Shown here piece by piece: positions 15,471 to 24,321 of a stretch of DNA of 64,000 nucleotides (its first letter is position 1; each line of letters opens with the position of its first letter). Made by a program: the position numbers and the translations under genes. The stretch is from CAYNQK01 sp964470375 (GTDB taxonomy: Bacteria > Spirochaetota > Spirochaetia > Treponematales > JBGSOB01): assembly GCA_964470375.1 (NCBI GenBank), contig CAYYCP010000004.1, forward strand, positions 31,371 through 95,370. The letters run 5' to 3'. The notes under the pieces are model-generated. The model worked only from the letters and a program-made list of their open reading frames with translations. It was not told the origin of the DNA and did no database searches.

Positions 15471-16867
15471 GCGTTTCCCTCCGCATCGACGGGAAAATCA
15501 TCGAAGCCGAGAGTGGTTCCACCATTTGGGAGGCGGCCGGGGCGGCGGGAATAAGCATACCCAGCCTCTGCCATGCTCCAGGCCTTGCTCCGCGGGCTTC
15601 CTGCATGCTCTGCGCCGTGGAGGATGAGGAGAGCGGCAGGATACTGCCCGCCTGCGAGACCACCGTCCGCGAGGGCATGCACATCTTGAGCGCCAGTCCG
15701 TCCGCCACAGCCGTGCGACGGAGGTCCCTGTCCCTCCTCCTCTCAGAGCATGCCGGGGACTGCCGGGCCCCCTGCGCCAGGGCATGCCCGACAGGAATAG
15801 ATTCACAGGTTGTGATTGCAGCCCTGGCCCGGGGCGACCTACGCGGCTCCTTCCTGGCCACACTGGACGCGGCCCCCTTCCCGGCTATCCTCGGCCTCCT
15901 CTGCGCTGGTCCATGCGAGAAGGCCTGCCTGCGCGGTCGCTTGGATGATGCCCTGCCCATCCGCTCAGTGCACACTATCCATGATGAAGTCATAGACCGC
16001 GGTTTCCGCGTAGACGCTATCAGCCCGAAGAGTGGGAGGGAAGGACCAGCAGTCAGGCTGCGTGGCGGCTTAGCCGCCATGGCCGCCGCCGTCAAGCTCA
16101 GGCGGGAGGGGTATGCAGTCAGTCTCGAGCTCCGCCTGCCCGGGACCGAGGGGCGGGAGGATCTTCGGCCGGCCTTCCAAAGGGAGCTGGAAGTGATGGC
16201 CGGGGCCGGCATCCGCCTTGGCGATACAGAAGGGCAAGCAGGGTTGATCGAGTTGCCTGGAGAGGAGAAGGACCTAGCCTTTCCGGCGAGGGCCTTCAGG
16301 CTGGGGCGTCACGCCGCCCAAGGCATCCTGGACGGGGGGTCGGCAGAGGAACACAGGCAACGAATCTGGGAATCATGTCTGACGGAGCCCACGCGCGAAG
16401 AACTGAAAGAGCTGGCGGACGGGCTTCCCTCGGCTGTCTCAGCTGACGCGTCAGCCTGGAGCGGCCAGGACCAAAGCCGCTTCCAGGCCTGCCTCAGCTG
16501 CGGCTGCTCACGCCGGGGAGATTGCCGATTGATTGATTTAGCGCAATCTATGCCCGATGTCCGGCCTCTGTCCGGCTTCCCGCGTCGCCGAGCGGGCCGG
16601 CGCAGTGAGGCGCTGGAGGGGGGAGAACTGGTCTATGAGTCCGGGAAGTGCATCCTGTGCCTGCGTTGCCTGCGCCTCCTAGAGGCCGCCTCCCCGCCGG
16701 CGGATGCCCGACTCTGCCTACGCGGGCGCGGAGCAGAGAGCGAAATCACAGGCTTCAAGGCAGTCAGCGGCCATCTTGGGCGGAACGGCCTCCCCGGACC
16801 TGGGGAGCTGGCTGCCATCTGCCCAACCGGGGCCCTGCACTTCGTGGAAGGCGTCCATGCCTCCTGA
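15467..16867 (+). CDS. NuoG-like 2Fe-2S / GltD-like 4Fe-4S protein with decayed FAD domain
   Basis: 466 residues from a GTG overlapping the previous stop (GTGA); no ATG is suitably placed. Residues 1-80 form a plant-type [2Fe-2S] domain (CHAPGLAPRASCMLC). About 85-180 matches the Fe-S domain of GltD/dihydropyrimidine dehydrogenases (CRAPCARACPTGID, CAGPCEKACLRGRLDD). Where a GxGxxG FAD motif should follow, the sequence reads AVRLRGGLAAMAAAVKLRRE, and only about 100 residues precede the C-terminal Cys motifs (CLSCGCSRRGDC, CILCLRCL, CPTGAL). The FAD/NAD domains therefore seem collapsed. It probably relays electrons from the NuoEF fusion and is not itself a flavoenzyme. Confidence 0.75.
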   Translation: MSVSLRIDGKIIEAESGSTIWEAAGAAGISIPSLCHAPGLAPRASCMLCAVEDEESGRILPACETTVREGMHILSASPSATAVRRRSLSLLLSEHAGDCRAPCARACPTGIDSQVVIAALARGDLRGSFLATLDAAPFPAILGLLCAGPCEKACLRGRLDDALPIRSVHTIHDEVIDRGFRVDAISPKSGREGPAVRLRGGLAAMAAAVKLRREGYAVSLELRLPGTEGREDLRPAFQRELEVMAGAGIRLGDTEGQAGLIELPGEEKDLAFPARAFRLGRHAAQGILDGGSAEEHRQRIWESCLTEPTREELKELADGLPSAVSADASAWSGQDQSRFQACLSCGCSRRGDCRLIDLAQSMPDVRPLSGFPRRRAGRRSEALEGGELVYESGKCILCLRCLRLLEAASPPADARLCLRGRGAESEITGFKAVSGHLGRNGLPGPGELAAICPTGALHFVEGVHAS

Positions 16868-17996
16868 GCGCCGGTATTTCCTCCTTACGGCCGTCCTTTC
16901 CCTCGCGGCGGGCATCGCAGCCCTGGGCGCCGAGGAATGGACAAGCGCCCGCGGCTCAGCGGCCCAGGCTGGAAGGAGCGCCAGCTCCCTCTCCTCCAAG
17001 CCCTCCCTCATCTGGTCCTATGAGATGGGCTCGATTATGTCGGCTCCCTGCGCCATACTTGGCAATCGCGTCCTGGCCCTCTCCTCGGGAGGCAGGCTCG
17101 CTTGCCTCGACAGAGTCGAGGGGCGCCTCCTCTGGAAAAGGGAAACAGGGGTGCGTTTCGAGGCCGCACCAGCGGCTGTCAACATTAGAGAATCGCCTGT
17201 TTTCGTTGTCTGCGACGCGGCAGGCATGGTTATGGCCCTGGACGGGAGGGATGGCCGCGAGCTCTGGCGGCGCGACATCGGCGCGCGCCTGAGCGGAGGC
17301 GGGCTGGCCCTTGAGAGCGGTCTCTTCATAGTAGGTGCCTACGATAATATCCTGCGCGCACTCTCTCTGGATAAGGGCGGTGAGGTATGGCGGACCCAGG
17401 CGGACGGATATATCAACGCGGCGCCCAGCGCGGCCGGCGGGCTGGGCGTTTTCGGATCCTGCGACGGCTTTATACGCATCGTGGATTTGGGACGTGGAAT
17501 GCTGACACGGACTGTCGACGCCGGAACCTACCTCCCCTCCGTCCTGCCCATCGAGGCAGGGACGGCTTACGCTTTGGATTACCGGGGCGGCCTGAGGGCC
17601 ATCAGACTGGATAGCGGGGCGGTTCTCTGGGAAACCAGCCTCAGCGAGGTTCAGGGCACCTTCCCAAGCCCGCCAGCGGTAGACGCGGATTCCATCTACA
17701 TCGTCTCCAATGCGGGCCATGTCCTCCGCTTGAGGCGGGCGGACGCATCGCGGGCATGGAAGGCAGAGCTGGGGATCGGCTGCCAGCTGGCTCCACTGGC
17801 GGCCCAGGACGCCCTTCTCTGCCTAGGCGAGGACGGTTTTCTCACAGCCCTGGACAAGCGCAGCGGCAAGGAGCTATGGAGTCTCGAGATAGGCGCCGGC
17901 TCCGCCTGCCCGCCTGTCATAGCGGACGGGCGTGTTTTCCTAGGCGACGGCGGGGGCCATCTTCTCTGCCTGGGGGCCGGAAAGGGAAAGCGATGA
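16857..17996 (+). CDS. Secreted PQQ-like beta-propeller protein 4
   Basis: 379 residues: signal peptide (YFLLTAVLSLAAGIAALG, cleavage near GAEE), the degenerate opening motif EEWTSARGSAAQAGR and regular blades such as CLDRVEGRLLWKRE, ALDGRDGRELWRRD, ALSLDKGGEVWRTQ, AIRLDSGAVLWETS and ALDKRSGKELWSLE. It is the most regular propeller of the four, close to BamB in layout. The ATG lies 11 bases inside the preceding gene. BamB itself is an outer-membrane assembly lipoprotein, but there is no lipobox here and the redox context argues for another role. Confidence 0.75.
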   Translation: MPPERRYFLLTAVLSLAAGIAALGAEEWTSARGSAAQAGRSASSLSSKPSLIWSYEMGSIMSAPCAILGNRVLALSSGGRLACLDRVEGRLLWKRETGVRFEAAPAAVNIRESPVFVVCDAAGMVMALDGRDGRELWRRDIGARLSGGGLALESGLFIVGAYDNILRALSLDKGGEVWRTQADGYINAAPSAAGGLGVFGSCDGFIRIVDLGRGMLTRTVDAGTYLPSVLPIEAGTAYALDYRGGLRAIRLDSGAVLWETSLSEVQGTFPSPPAVDADSIYIVSNAGHVLRLRRADASRAWKAELGIGCQLAPLAAQDALLCLGEDGFLTALDKRSGKELWSLEIGAGSACPPVIADGRVFLGDGGGHLLCLGAGKGKR

Positions 17997-19294
17997 GGAT
18001 TGTACACATCATCCCTGGGAGCGGGGGACGCTTCTACTGCGAGAATTGCCTGCGGGATTCCGCCCTGGTGCGAGCCCTTCGCGATGCCGGCCACGATGTG
18101 ATCGTGGCCCCCTTCTACCTGGGCCTGCCTGAGGAAGAGTTCGGGCGACCCGCTGGGGGCCGTGTCTTCATGGGGGCGGTGTCACTCTATGTCTCTTCAT
18201 TGACGCGCTCGGGCAGGCTGTCAGCCTGGGCTGCTCGCCTCCTGGATTCCCGTCCCGTTCTTGGATTGGCCGCCCGGCTCTCGGGTTCCACCGATCCAGG
18301 AAGCCTAGATGAGCTGACCTTTTCCATGCTGGAGGGCCGGGGAGCCTTCCAGGAGGAGGCCCTGGGGGAGCTGATCAATTGGCTGCGCGGTCTGGGGCGG
18401 ATCGACCTGGTGCATATCTCCAACGCCCTCCTCCTCCATCCCGCCGAGCGGATCAAGGCCGAGCTAAGCCTGCCTATCGTTGTATCCCTCCAGGACGAGG
18501 ATAGCTGGATCGATGGGCTGCCCGAGGGGCGGCGTCCTCAGGCCTGGGATATTCTAGCGCGCAAGGCCGCGGCGGCCGACGTCTTCATCGCTTCATCGGC
18601 CTACTTCGCCGAGCGCATGCGCCTGGCCCTGCGCCTGAGCGCAGATAGTGTAAGGGTCGTCTATCCGGGCATACGGGCAGCGGAGTATCGACTCGGGGAA
18701 CCGGGAAGGCACGATATCGGCTACCTCTCGCGCATCTGCCAGCGCATGGGTTTCGGGATCCTGGCCAGGGCCTACGCCCTCCTCAGGCGCATGCCTGGTC
18801 TATCCGATCTCCGCATGAGCGCCAGCGGGGGCGGGGGAGCCCAGGATGCCCGTTTCCTTGCCCAGACAAAGCGCTTCCTCCGAGCCGAGGGTTGCGAGGA
18901 TGGCCTCACCCTGAGAGCTGCCTTCGACAAGGTCGCGCGTGTGGACTTCCTGGCCGGCTTGGGACTCCTGTCTGTGCCTGCTCCCGCGGGCGAGGCATTC
19001 GGGGCTTTCCAGCTGGAGGCCATGGCGGCCGGCCTTCCCCTGGTCCAGCCCCGCGCCGGAGGCTTCGTCGAGGCCATAGAGGAGGCGGGCTGCGGCATCC
19101 TCACCGAAGACGCGGAGCCAGAATCCCTGGCCGCGGGCATCGAGCGCGTCCTGGGAGATCAAGCTCTCGCCAGGGCCTTAGGCGAGCGCGGAAGAAAGGC
19201 CGTGGAGACTGTTTTTTCGGATAGGGCCATGGCAGAGGCAACCCTAGCCGCCTATACCCGGGCGATCGAGGCTGGAGGGGGGAGGAAGGTATGA
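17993..19294 (+). CDS. GT4-family glycosyltransferase
   Basis: 433 residues with a GT-B fold. The N-terminus, IVHIIPGSGGRFYCENCLRD, carries the Gly-rich loop and a CENC motif of a GT4 subgroup. The C-terminal donor-binding half has EAFGAFQLEAMAAGLPLVQP followed by GGFVEAIEEAGCGIL, the usual E-x7-E type region. It should transfer a sugar from a nucleotide donor in the cytoplasm; the acceptor is unknown. ATGA overlap with the propeller before it and the ABC ATPase after it. Its presence suggests that a glycosylated lipid or protein is part of what the operon makes or exports. Confidence 0.85.
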   Translation: MRIVHIIPGSGGRFYCENCLRDSALVRALRDAGHDVIVAPFYLGLPEEEFGRPAGGRVFMGAVSLYVSSLTRSGRLSAWAARLLDSRPVLGLAARLSGSTDPGSLDELTFSMLEGRGAFQEEALGELINWLRGLGRIDLVHISNALLLHPAERIKAELSLPIVVSLQDEDSWIDGLPEGRRPQAWDILARKAAAADVFIASSAYFAERMRLALRLSADSVRVVYPGIRAAEYRLGEPGRHDIGYLSRICQRMGFGILARAYALLRRMPGLSDLRMSASGGGGAQDARFLAQTKRFLRAEGCEDGLTLRAAFDKVARVDFLAGLGLLSVPAPAGEAFGAFQLEAMAAGLPLVQPRAGGFVEAIEEAGCGILTEDAEPESLAAGIERVLGDQALARALGERGRKAVETVFSDRAMAEATLAAYTRAIEAGGGRKV

Positions 19295-19986
19295 GAAAAC
19301 AGGACAGGGTCTTTCCCCTCACCATCGAGGGCGTGTGGAAGGAGTATCCCGGCCTGGGCGTATCGGCCTTGGCGGGCATTGATCTCAGGGTCGAGGCCGG
19401 GGAGGCGCTGGCTGTCTCGGGTCCCTCGGGCTCCGGGAAGACCAGTCTCCTCCATATCATGGGCGCCCTGGACGCACCAAGCCGCGGCAGGATCCTCATC
19501 ATGGGAGAGGATCCCTCGGCCATGGGGCCGGCCCAGTCCGCCCGCCTCAGGCGCGACCACATCGGCATCGTCTTCCAGGAACATCGCCTCCTGCCCTACC
19601 TGAGCCTACTCGAAAACGTGCTTTTACCCGCCGCAGCCCTGGGGGCCGCAGAGCGTCGGCGGCGCTCACCCGAATTGCTGAGGCGCGCCTCAGGACTCAT
19701 CAGGCGCATGGGCCTGGAGGGGCGGGAACGGCATAGGCCACACCAGCTCTCAGGCGGGGAGCGCCAGCGGGCTGCCCTGGCCCGAGCCCTCATCCTAGGG
19801 CCCTCCATTCTCTTGGCCGATGAGCCTACCGGAGCACTTGATTCGACCAACGCGGAACTGCTGGCAAGCCTCCTCATGGAGATCCGAGATCAAGAGGGTT
19901 TGACCCTTGTCCTGGCGACGCACTCGGAGAACCTGGCTGGACGCATGCGAAGGCGGGTCAATCTTTTGGACGGGCGCTTGGCATGA
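19291..19986 (+). CDS. ABC transporter ATP-binding protein (LolD/MacB type)
   Basis: 231 residues with all ABC motifs: Walker A GPSGSGKTS, Q-loop VFQEHRLLPYLSLLENV, signature LSGGERQRAALARAL, Walker B ILLADEPTGALD and H-loop ATHSE. The LLPYLSLLENVLLP loop and DEPTGALDS are typical of LolD/MacB/FtsE-like (type VII) ATPases, which drive mechanotransmission and not simple transport. It overlaps its FtsX-like permease by 4 bases (ATGA). Confidence 0.92.
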   Translation: MRKQDRVFPLTIEGVWKEYPGLGVSALAGIDLRVEAGEALAVSGPSGSGKTSLLHIMGALDAPSRGRILIMGEDPSAMGPAQSARLRRDHIGIVFQEHRLLPYLSLLENVLLPAAALGAAERRRRSPELLRRASGLIRRMGLEGRERHRPHQLSGGERQRAALARALILGPSILLADEPTGALDSTNAELLASLLMEIRDQEGLTLVLATHSENLAGRMRRRVNLLDGRLA

Positions 19987-22900
19987 TCGGTCTGGTCGGG
20001 GCTGCGAGTCTGGGATGCCGAAGGGCATTCAGGGCAGGTGGCCGCGGCTGGGCCCTGGCTGCCCTGGCCGGGCTCTGCTGCGCCGTCCTCCTGGGGGCAT
20101 TCGGCGCCGGGGACAGCCTGAAGGCTTCCTTAAAAAGGGCAGAGGCTGAGCGCCTCGGGCTGACTGCGGCTGTCCTGAACTGCCCCTGGGGCCCCCTGGA
20201 GGAGGAGGCCTTGGATGGTCTTCATCAAGCGGCCGGGGGCAGGATGCGCATCGAGGGCATCGCGATCGCCAAGGGCAAGCTCAGTAAAACGGATGGGTCC
20301 TACGTCGCAGTGGATGTCCTGGGCGTCGATCCCGGATTCTTCGGCCTGGCGCCTAGGGGAGATAGAAGGGGCCTGGGATCGAGCCTTGGCGGTGGAATCG
20401 CCCTGCCCAACCGAGCCCTCGCCCGGGCCCTGGGCTTAGTTCAGGGGGAGGAAGTCCTCCTCACCCTAGTCTCACGTGGGAGGGGCATCGAACTCGATCC
20501 CTTCCTGGGGAAACGCGCCTTCACCTCGAGACGCTTCACCACCGGGCCGGACATTGGGCCCGAGGAGATGGGATCATTCAGCCTTGAGACGGCCTCAGCC
20601 GGGCGGCCCCTACTCTTCATCGACAGGAACACACTGTCTGAGCTTCGCGGGGGAGGGGCCTCCCTGGACGCTCTCCTGGCGGCGCCCGTTGAAGGAGAAA
20701 TCGTACAGGACGCGGCCCGAGAGATGAACGCCGCCCTCGAAGAGGCCTGGGATCTGCGCTGGGCCGGCTACAGCCTGAATGAGGCAGGCGGCATGAGCGT
20801 CCTGCGCCATAGAGGCATCTTCATGAAGGGAGATCAAGTCCAGGCTATCATGGCGGCCCTGCCGGAAGCCATGCCGGCCGCTTCCTACTTCGCCGACTCA
20901 GTCTCCTTCGCCGGGCGCTCATCCCCCTTTGCCTTCATCTGTGCCCTGGACCAGAGGCTCTTCAGCGCTCTGGGGGGCGGAAGTCTGGACACGGGCGGGC
21001 CGGGTATGCCGGCCGCGGCTCTGGATTGGCTGAGCCGGGACCTGGGCTGCGGCCCGGGCCGGATACTTGACCTGCACTTCAGGTCTTTTACAAATGGCAA
21101 GCTTGTACCCGGGAAACTGCAGGTGATCCTCTCGTCGATCCTAAGCCTACCCGCATCAGGACGGCCCTCCCAGCTCGCCCGGGCCCTGGAAGCGCCCTTC
21201 CCCGGAATATCCGGCAGCCCCTCCTGCCACAGCTGGGATCCCGGCATCGACATAGATATGAGTCTGGTGCGGCCCGCCGACGAGGCTTACTGGAAGGATC
21301 GCGGCGGAACGCCCAAGCTCTACCTCCCCCTAAGGGCGGCCGCTGTCTTCCACGGCGGGGAAGACGCAGTGAGTGCCATCTTCCTGCCTGGAGAGGTCCA
21401 TCAAACCTGGGCCATGCGCCTCTCGCGCATCATCGGGCCTTCAAAGGCCGGCTACTCATTCTCCCCCCGCTACGTGTACATGTCGCCCAACGCGGATTCC
21501 TTCTCCGGGCTCTTTTCAGGCCTCAGCCTCTACCTCATCCTCTCGCCCATCATTCTGATGGCCCTTGTGATATCCGCTCACCTGGCGGCCCAGCGCGCCG
21601 AGCGCGGCCTCCTGAGTGCGCTCGGCTTCAGCCCGACGCAGGCCTCCCTGGCCGAATTCCTCTCACTGGGGGCCTGGGCCGTTGCGGGGATCATAGCCGG
21701 CCTGCCCCTTGGCCTTCTCTATCAGGCACTCGTCCTGTGGGCCCTCAACGGACCCTGGTCCACCTCGGTTCAAGACAGCGTCCTGCGCATGGGCCTGAGA
21801 CCGATATCCGCCCTCGCGGCCATGGGTATCAGCGCAGGAGCCTGCTTATCCGCCTACGCCTTCTCCGCCCGGCGCCGGGGACTCGCGGCTCCGGCCATTC
21901 TTCTCCGCGGACTGGCGGCTGAGGACGCGGGCAAGGGCCGGGGACCGATCCGTGGCTTGGGATTTCGAGCGGCTATCGGGGCTGCATGCCTGGCATCGGC
22001 CATCGTCCTTATCCTCATAAGAAGCCGGACGGCTTCCCCGGCCCTTGCCTGCTTCGGGGCTGGATCCCTCATCATCGCAGCGGCCATGGCGGCATGGTCG
22101 AGCCTTCTCCACTGGCTGGATCAGCCCACGGACCGCACCAAGACGCAGGGCCCGGCCGCGCTGGCCCTGAGGAATATGGCTTCGCGCGGGGAGCGCTCCC
22201 TTCTCTCCTTCGCCCTTATCTCCATGGGCTTCTACCTTGCGGCGGCAGTGGGCGGTAACCCCTGGCTCATAGCCGCCTCGTCCAAGGGTATGGCTTCAGG
22301 CACAGGCGGCTATGATGCTTACCTAGAGACAGCCATCCCTTTCGACCCCGAACGCCTGGAGACCAGTCTGCCGGCTAGCGCATCGATTCTGCCCCTCTGG
22401 AAATCCCCTGGGGACGACTCCTCCTGCCTGAGCATCCGCCGGGCGGCCAGGCCCCTCCTAATCGGCATCGATACGGACAGGGCGATAGGAAGGTTCCATC
22501 TGGCCTCTGCCATGGACGGGGCTGTTGCCGACCGCTCGGCCATGGATGTCCTGAATACGAAGGTAGGGGATGGCGAGGTGGCGGCCCTGGCCGATGTCAT
22601 ATCGCTGGAATGGAATCTTGGGATGAAACCGGGACAGTGCATCGACATCGAGGGAGAGGGTGGTCGGGTATTCAGACTGAGGATTGTCGGTGCCCTGGCC
22701 GCATCGGTCTTCCAGGAGGGCCTGGTGCTCAGGATCGGGGATTTCCGCCGGATCCATCCTTCCCTGGAAGCGTGCTCAGCCGCCCTGATCGATATCGAAG
22801 ACGAGATTTATGATGGAGGGACCGGCCTACAGGATGTTTTACACACCGTCGGAAGGGCCTTGCGCGCCGAGGGCGCCTTGATCCTCCCAGCCTCGGCCCG

Positions 22901-23303
22901 CCTTCAGGCCTTCGCGGCCGTGGAGAGGAGCTATCTGGGCATCTTCCTCCTCCTGGGGGGGCTGGGCCTCCTGCTTGGCACAGCAGGCTATGCCGCTGTC
23001 CAAGCCATGCGATCGGCCTCTGACACAGGGCGGCGGGCCCTGCTAGGGCAGATAGGCATGGACGGGCGCCGAATAGGGATCCTCATTTTCACGGAGGCCT
23101 TCCTCCCGTCGGCGGCCGCAATCGTTGCAGGCTGGGCGGCCTCGCTCGCAGCCATCATGACGTCGGGACCTTCCGCCGGTTCGGGCATAGCCGCGGCCGG
23201 CCTACTCGCAGCCGCAGCCTTGATGGCTAGCGGATTGGCATCGGCCGCCTGGGCCGGAACAGGCGGCCGCGCGAGGCTCCCGGCCTCAGTCATGCCGGAT
23301 TGA
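19983..23303 (+). CDS. FtsX-like ABC permease (large, two permease domains)
   Basis: 1106 residues. One helix near the N-terminus (about 20-45) is followed by a large extracytoplasmic region of some 450 residues, a group of helices with the coupling-loop motif ERGLLSALGFSPTQ (about 540-640), a second extracytoplasmic region and a final group of helices with RRALLGQIGMDGRRIGILI (about 980-1085). This is the duplicated FtsX (MacB/LolCE/YknZ-like) architecture, larger than LolC or MacB. It pairs with the ATPase before it. Substrate unknown; lipoprotein or glycolipid extraction, or work on a periplasmic partner such as the propellers, are the options. Confidence 0.85.
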   Translation: MIGLVGAASLGCRRAFRAGGRGWALAALAGLCCAVLLGAFGAGDSLKASLKRAEAERLGLTAAVLNCPWGPLEEEALDGLHQAAGGRMRIEGIAIAKGKLSKTDGSYVAVDVLGVDPGFFGLAPRGDRRGLGSSLGGGIALPNRALARALGLVQGEEVLLTLVSRGRGIELDPFLGKRAFTSRRFTTGPDIGPEEMGSFSLETASAGRPLLFIDRNTLSELRGGGASLDALLAAPVEGEIVQDAAREMNAALEEAWDLRWAGYSLNEAGGMSVLRHRGIFMKGDQVQAIMAALPEAMPAASYFADSVSFAGRSSPFAFICALDQRLFSALGGGSLDTGGPGMPAAALDWLSRDLGCGPGRILDLHFRSFTNGKLVPGKLQVILSSILSLPASGRPSQLARALEAPFPGISGSPSCHSWDPGIDIDMSLVRPADEAYWKDRGGTPKLYLPLRAAAVFHGGEDAVSAIFLPGEVHQTWAMRLSRIIGPSKAGYSFSPRYVYMSPNADSFSGLFSGLSLYLILSPIILMALVISAHLAAQRAERGLLSALGFSPTQASLAEFLSLGAWAVAGIIAGLPLGLLYQALVLWALNGPWSTSVQDSVLRMGLRPISALAAMGISAGACLSAYAFSARRRGLAAPAILLRGLAAEDAGKGRGPIRGLGFRAAIGAACLASAIVLILIRSRTASPALACFGAGSLIIAAAMAAWSSLLHWLDQPTDRTKTQGPAALALRNMASRGERSLLSFALISMGFYLAAAVGGNPWLIAASSKGMASGTGGYDAYLETAIPFDPERLETSLPASASILPLWKSPGDDSSCLSIRRAARPLLIGIDTDRAIGRFHLASAMDGAVADRSAMDVLNTKVGDGEVAALADVISLEWNLGMKPGQCIDIEGEGGRVFRLRIVGALAASVFQEGLVLRIGDFRRIHPSLEACSAALIDIEDEIYDGGTGLQDVLHTVGRALRAEGALILPASARLQAFAAVERSYLGIFLLLGGLGLLLGTAGYAAVQAMRSASDTGRRALLGQIGMDGRRIGILIFTEAFLPSAAAIVAGWAASLAAIMTSGPSAGSGIAAAGLLAAAALMASGLASAAWAGTGGRARLPASVMPD

Positions 23304-23328
23304 TGGGTGTGTTTCCGGGCCATATACT
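23300..23328 (+). promoter_or_regulatory. Promoter of the cNMP/GGDEF pair
   Basis: TTGATG (23300-23305), exactly 17 bases, TATACT (23323-23328). The -35 overlaps the last codons of the FtsX gene. A leader of about 12 bases containing GGGAGGGG precedes the ATG at 23347. Confidence 0.6.
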
Positions 23329-23346
23329 CGATTGAGGGGAGGGGCC

Positions 23347-24321
23347 ATGATCGGACCGGTAGAGCCATCCGCCCTAAGATCCGTCGAGCTCTTCAGCTCC
23401 CTTCTGGACGACGACCTGGCCTATATCGCCTCGCGTTCGGCCCTGGCGGCCTACCAGGAGGGGCGGGCTGTCTTCGGGCCGGGAGCGAAGGCCGACCGGC
23501 TCTACGTGGTGTTCGAGGGAGAAGTCTCGGTCCTGCGCGGACAGGAGGGTCGTCCACCCTCAGAGATAGCCCGCTTTCTCCCGGGTGAGGCCATGGGGGA
23601 TTTCGACTTCGCAGTGGGCCGTCGCCATACTGACCTGGCCCTGGCCGGCCCGGGCTGCCTCCTCATCGAATTTCCCGCCGGTGGTATTCCCTTGGCCGAG
23701 CTCGCCCGCGAAAAACCCGATACGGTGGCACGTCTCATGCTCAAGTCCCTGGTCATGGTCTCCTCCCGCCTGAGGTCGGCCCACCAACTCATCCGCGAGA
23801 ATGCCCCCTGGATCCGCGAGCTGCGTCGCCAGGTCTACACCGATCCGTCCACCGGTCTCTGGTCGCGGGCCTTCCTGGAGGAGGAGATCCCCGCGCACCT
23901 GGAGCGTCCCAGCGCCGTGATCACCCTCAAACCAGACCGCTTCAAAGCCTTGGTGGACGGTCGTGGCCACGCGGCCGGGGACGCGGCCATGTTGAGGCTG
24001 GCCGCCCGCCTCAAGGAGGCCGAGGGGAGGGGGTGGGCCTTGCGGCTGGCCAGCAACCAGACCGCCCTCGTCATGCCGGGTATCGACAGCGATGAGGCCC
24101 TGGCCTTGGCGAGGGCCCTCTCGGCCAGCCTGGACATCGACCCTGATCTGCCACCCCTGGGCTTCTCCTGCGCCTACGGCTTATGGCCGGATGATTGCGC
24201 GGATTTCAAGGAATTGATGGATCGCTGCGAGCGGATCATGTTGAGGATATGGAAGGAGGGCGGGGGAAGGATTGAGCGGACACCGGGGACGGGGGCCAAG
24301 GTGAGCGGGGGGCGCAGATGA
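23347..24321 (+). CDS. Cyclic-nucleotide-binding domain protein with degenerate GGDEF domain
   Basis: 324 residues. Residues about 10-130 form a Crp/cNMP-binding jelly roll (RLYVVFEGEVSVLRG, FLPGEAMGDFDF); about 165-310 form a GGDEF fold starting at YTDPSTGLWSRAFLEEEI. The signature is lost: ALRLASNQTALVMPGI stands where R-x-GGDEF-A is expected, so it cannot be a normal diguanylate cyclase. The start is set by GGGAGGGG 3-4 bases before the ATG. It overlaps by ATGA with a paralogue that keeps the motif, suggesting that the pair works as an active/inactive couple. Confidence 0.8.
   Translation: MIGPVEPSALRSVELFSSLLDDDLAYIASRSALAAYQEGRAVFGPGAKADRLYVVFEGEVSVLRGQEGRPPSEIARFLPGEAMGDFDFAVGRRHTDLALAGPGCLLIEFPAGGIPLAELAREKPDTVARLMLKSLVMVSSRLRSAHQLIRENAPWIRELRRQVYTDPSTGLWSRAFLEEEIPAHLERPSAVITLKPDRFKALVDGRGHAAGDAAMLRLAARLKEAEGRGWALRLASNQTALVMPGIDSDEALALARALSASLDIDPDLPPLGFSCAYGLWPDDCADFKELMDRCERIMLRIWKEGGGRIERTPGTGAKVSGGRR

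Noticed and set aside
14941..16212. 423-codon minus-strand open frame opposite the NuoEF and NuoG-like genes
   Set aside because: Product is Arg/Ser/Pro-rich with no domain, and the plus strand encodes conserved Fe-S proteins.
13137..16867. Electron-bifurcating hydrogenase or NAD-dependent formate dehydrogenase operon
   Set aside because: The NuoEF-type subunit fits, but no H-cluster, NiFe or molybdopterin/selenocysteine subunit is encoded nearby.
6722..17996. True PQQ-dependent dehydrogenases
   Set aside because: The blades match the quinoprotein fold, but no active-site residues, haem motif or PQQ-synthesis genes were seen; treated as non-enzymatic propellers.
16857..17996. BamB outer-membrane assembly lipoprotein
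   Set aside because: There is no lipobox, and the gene lies inside the redox operon with three paralogues.
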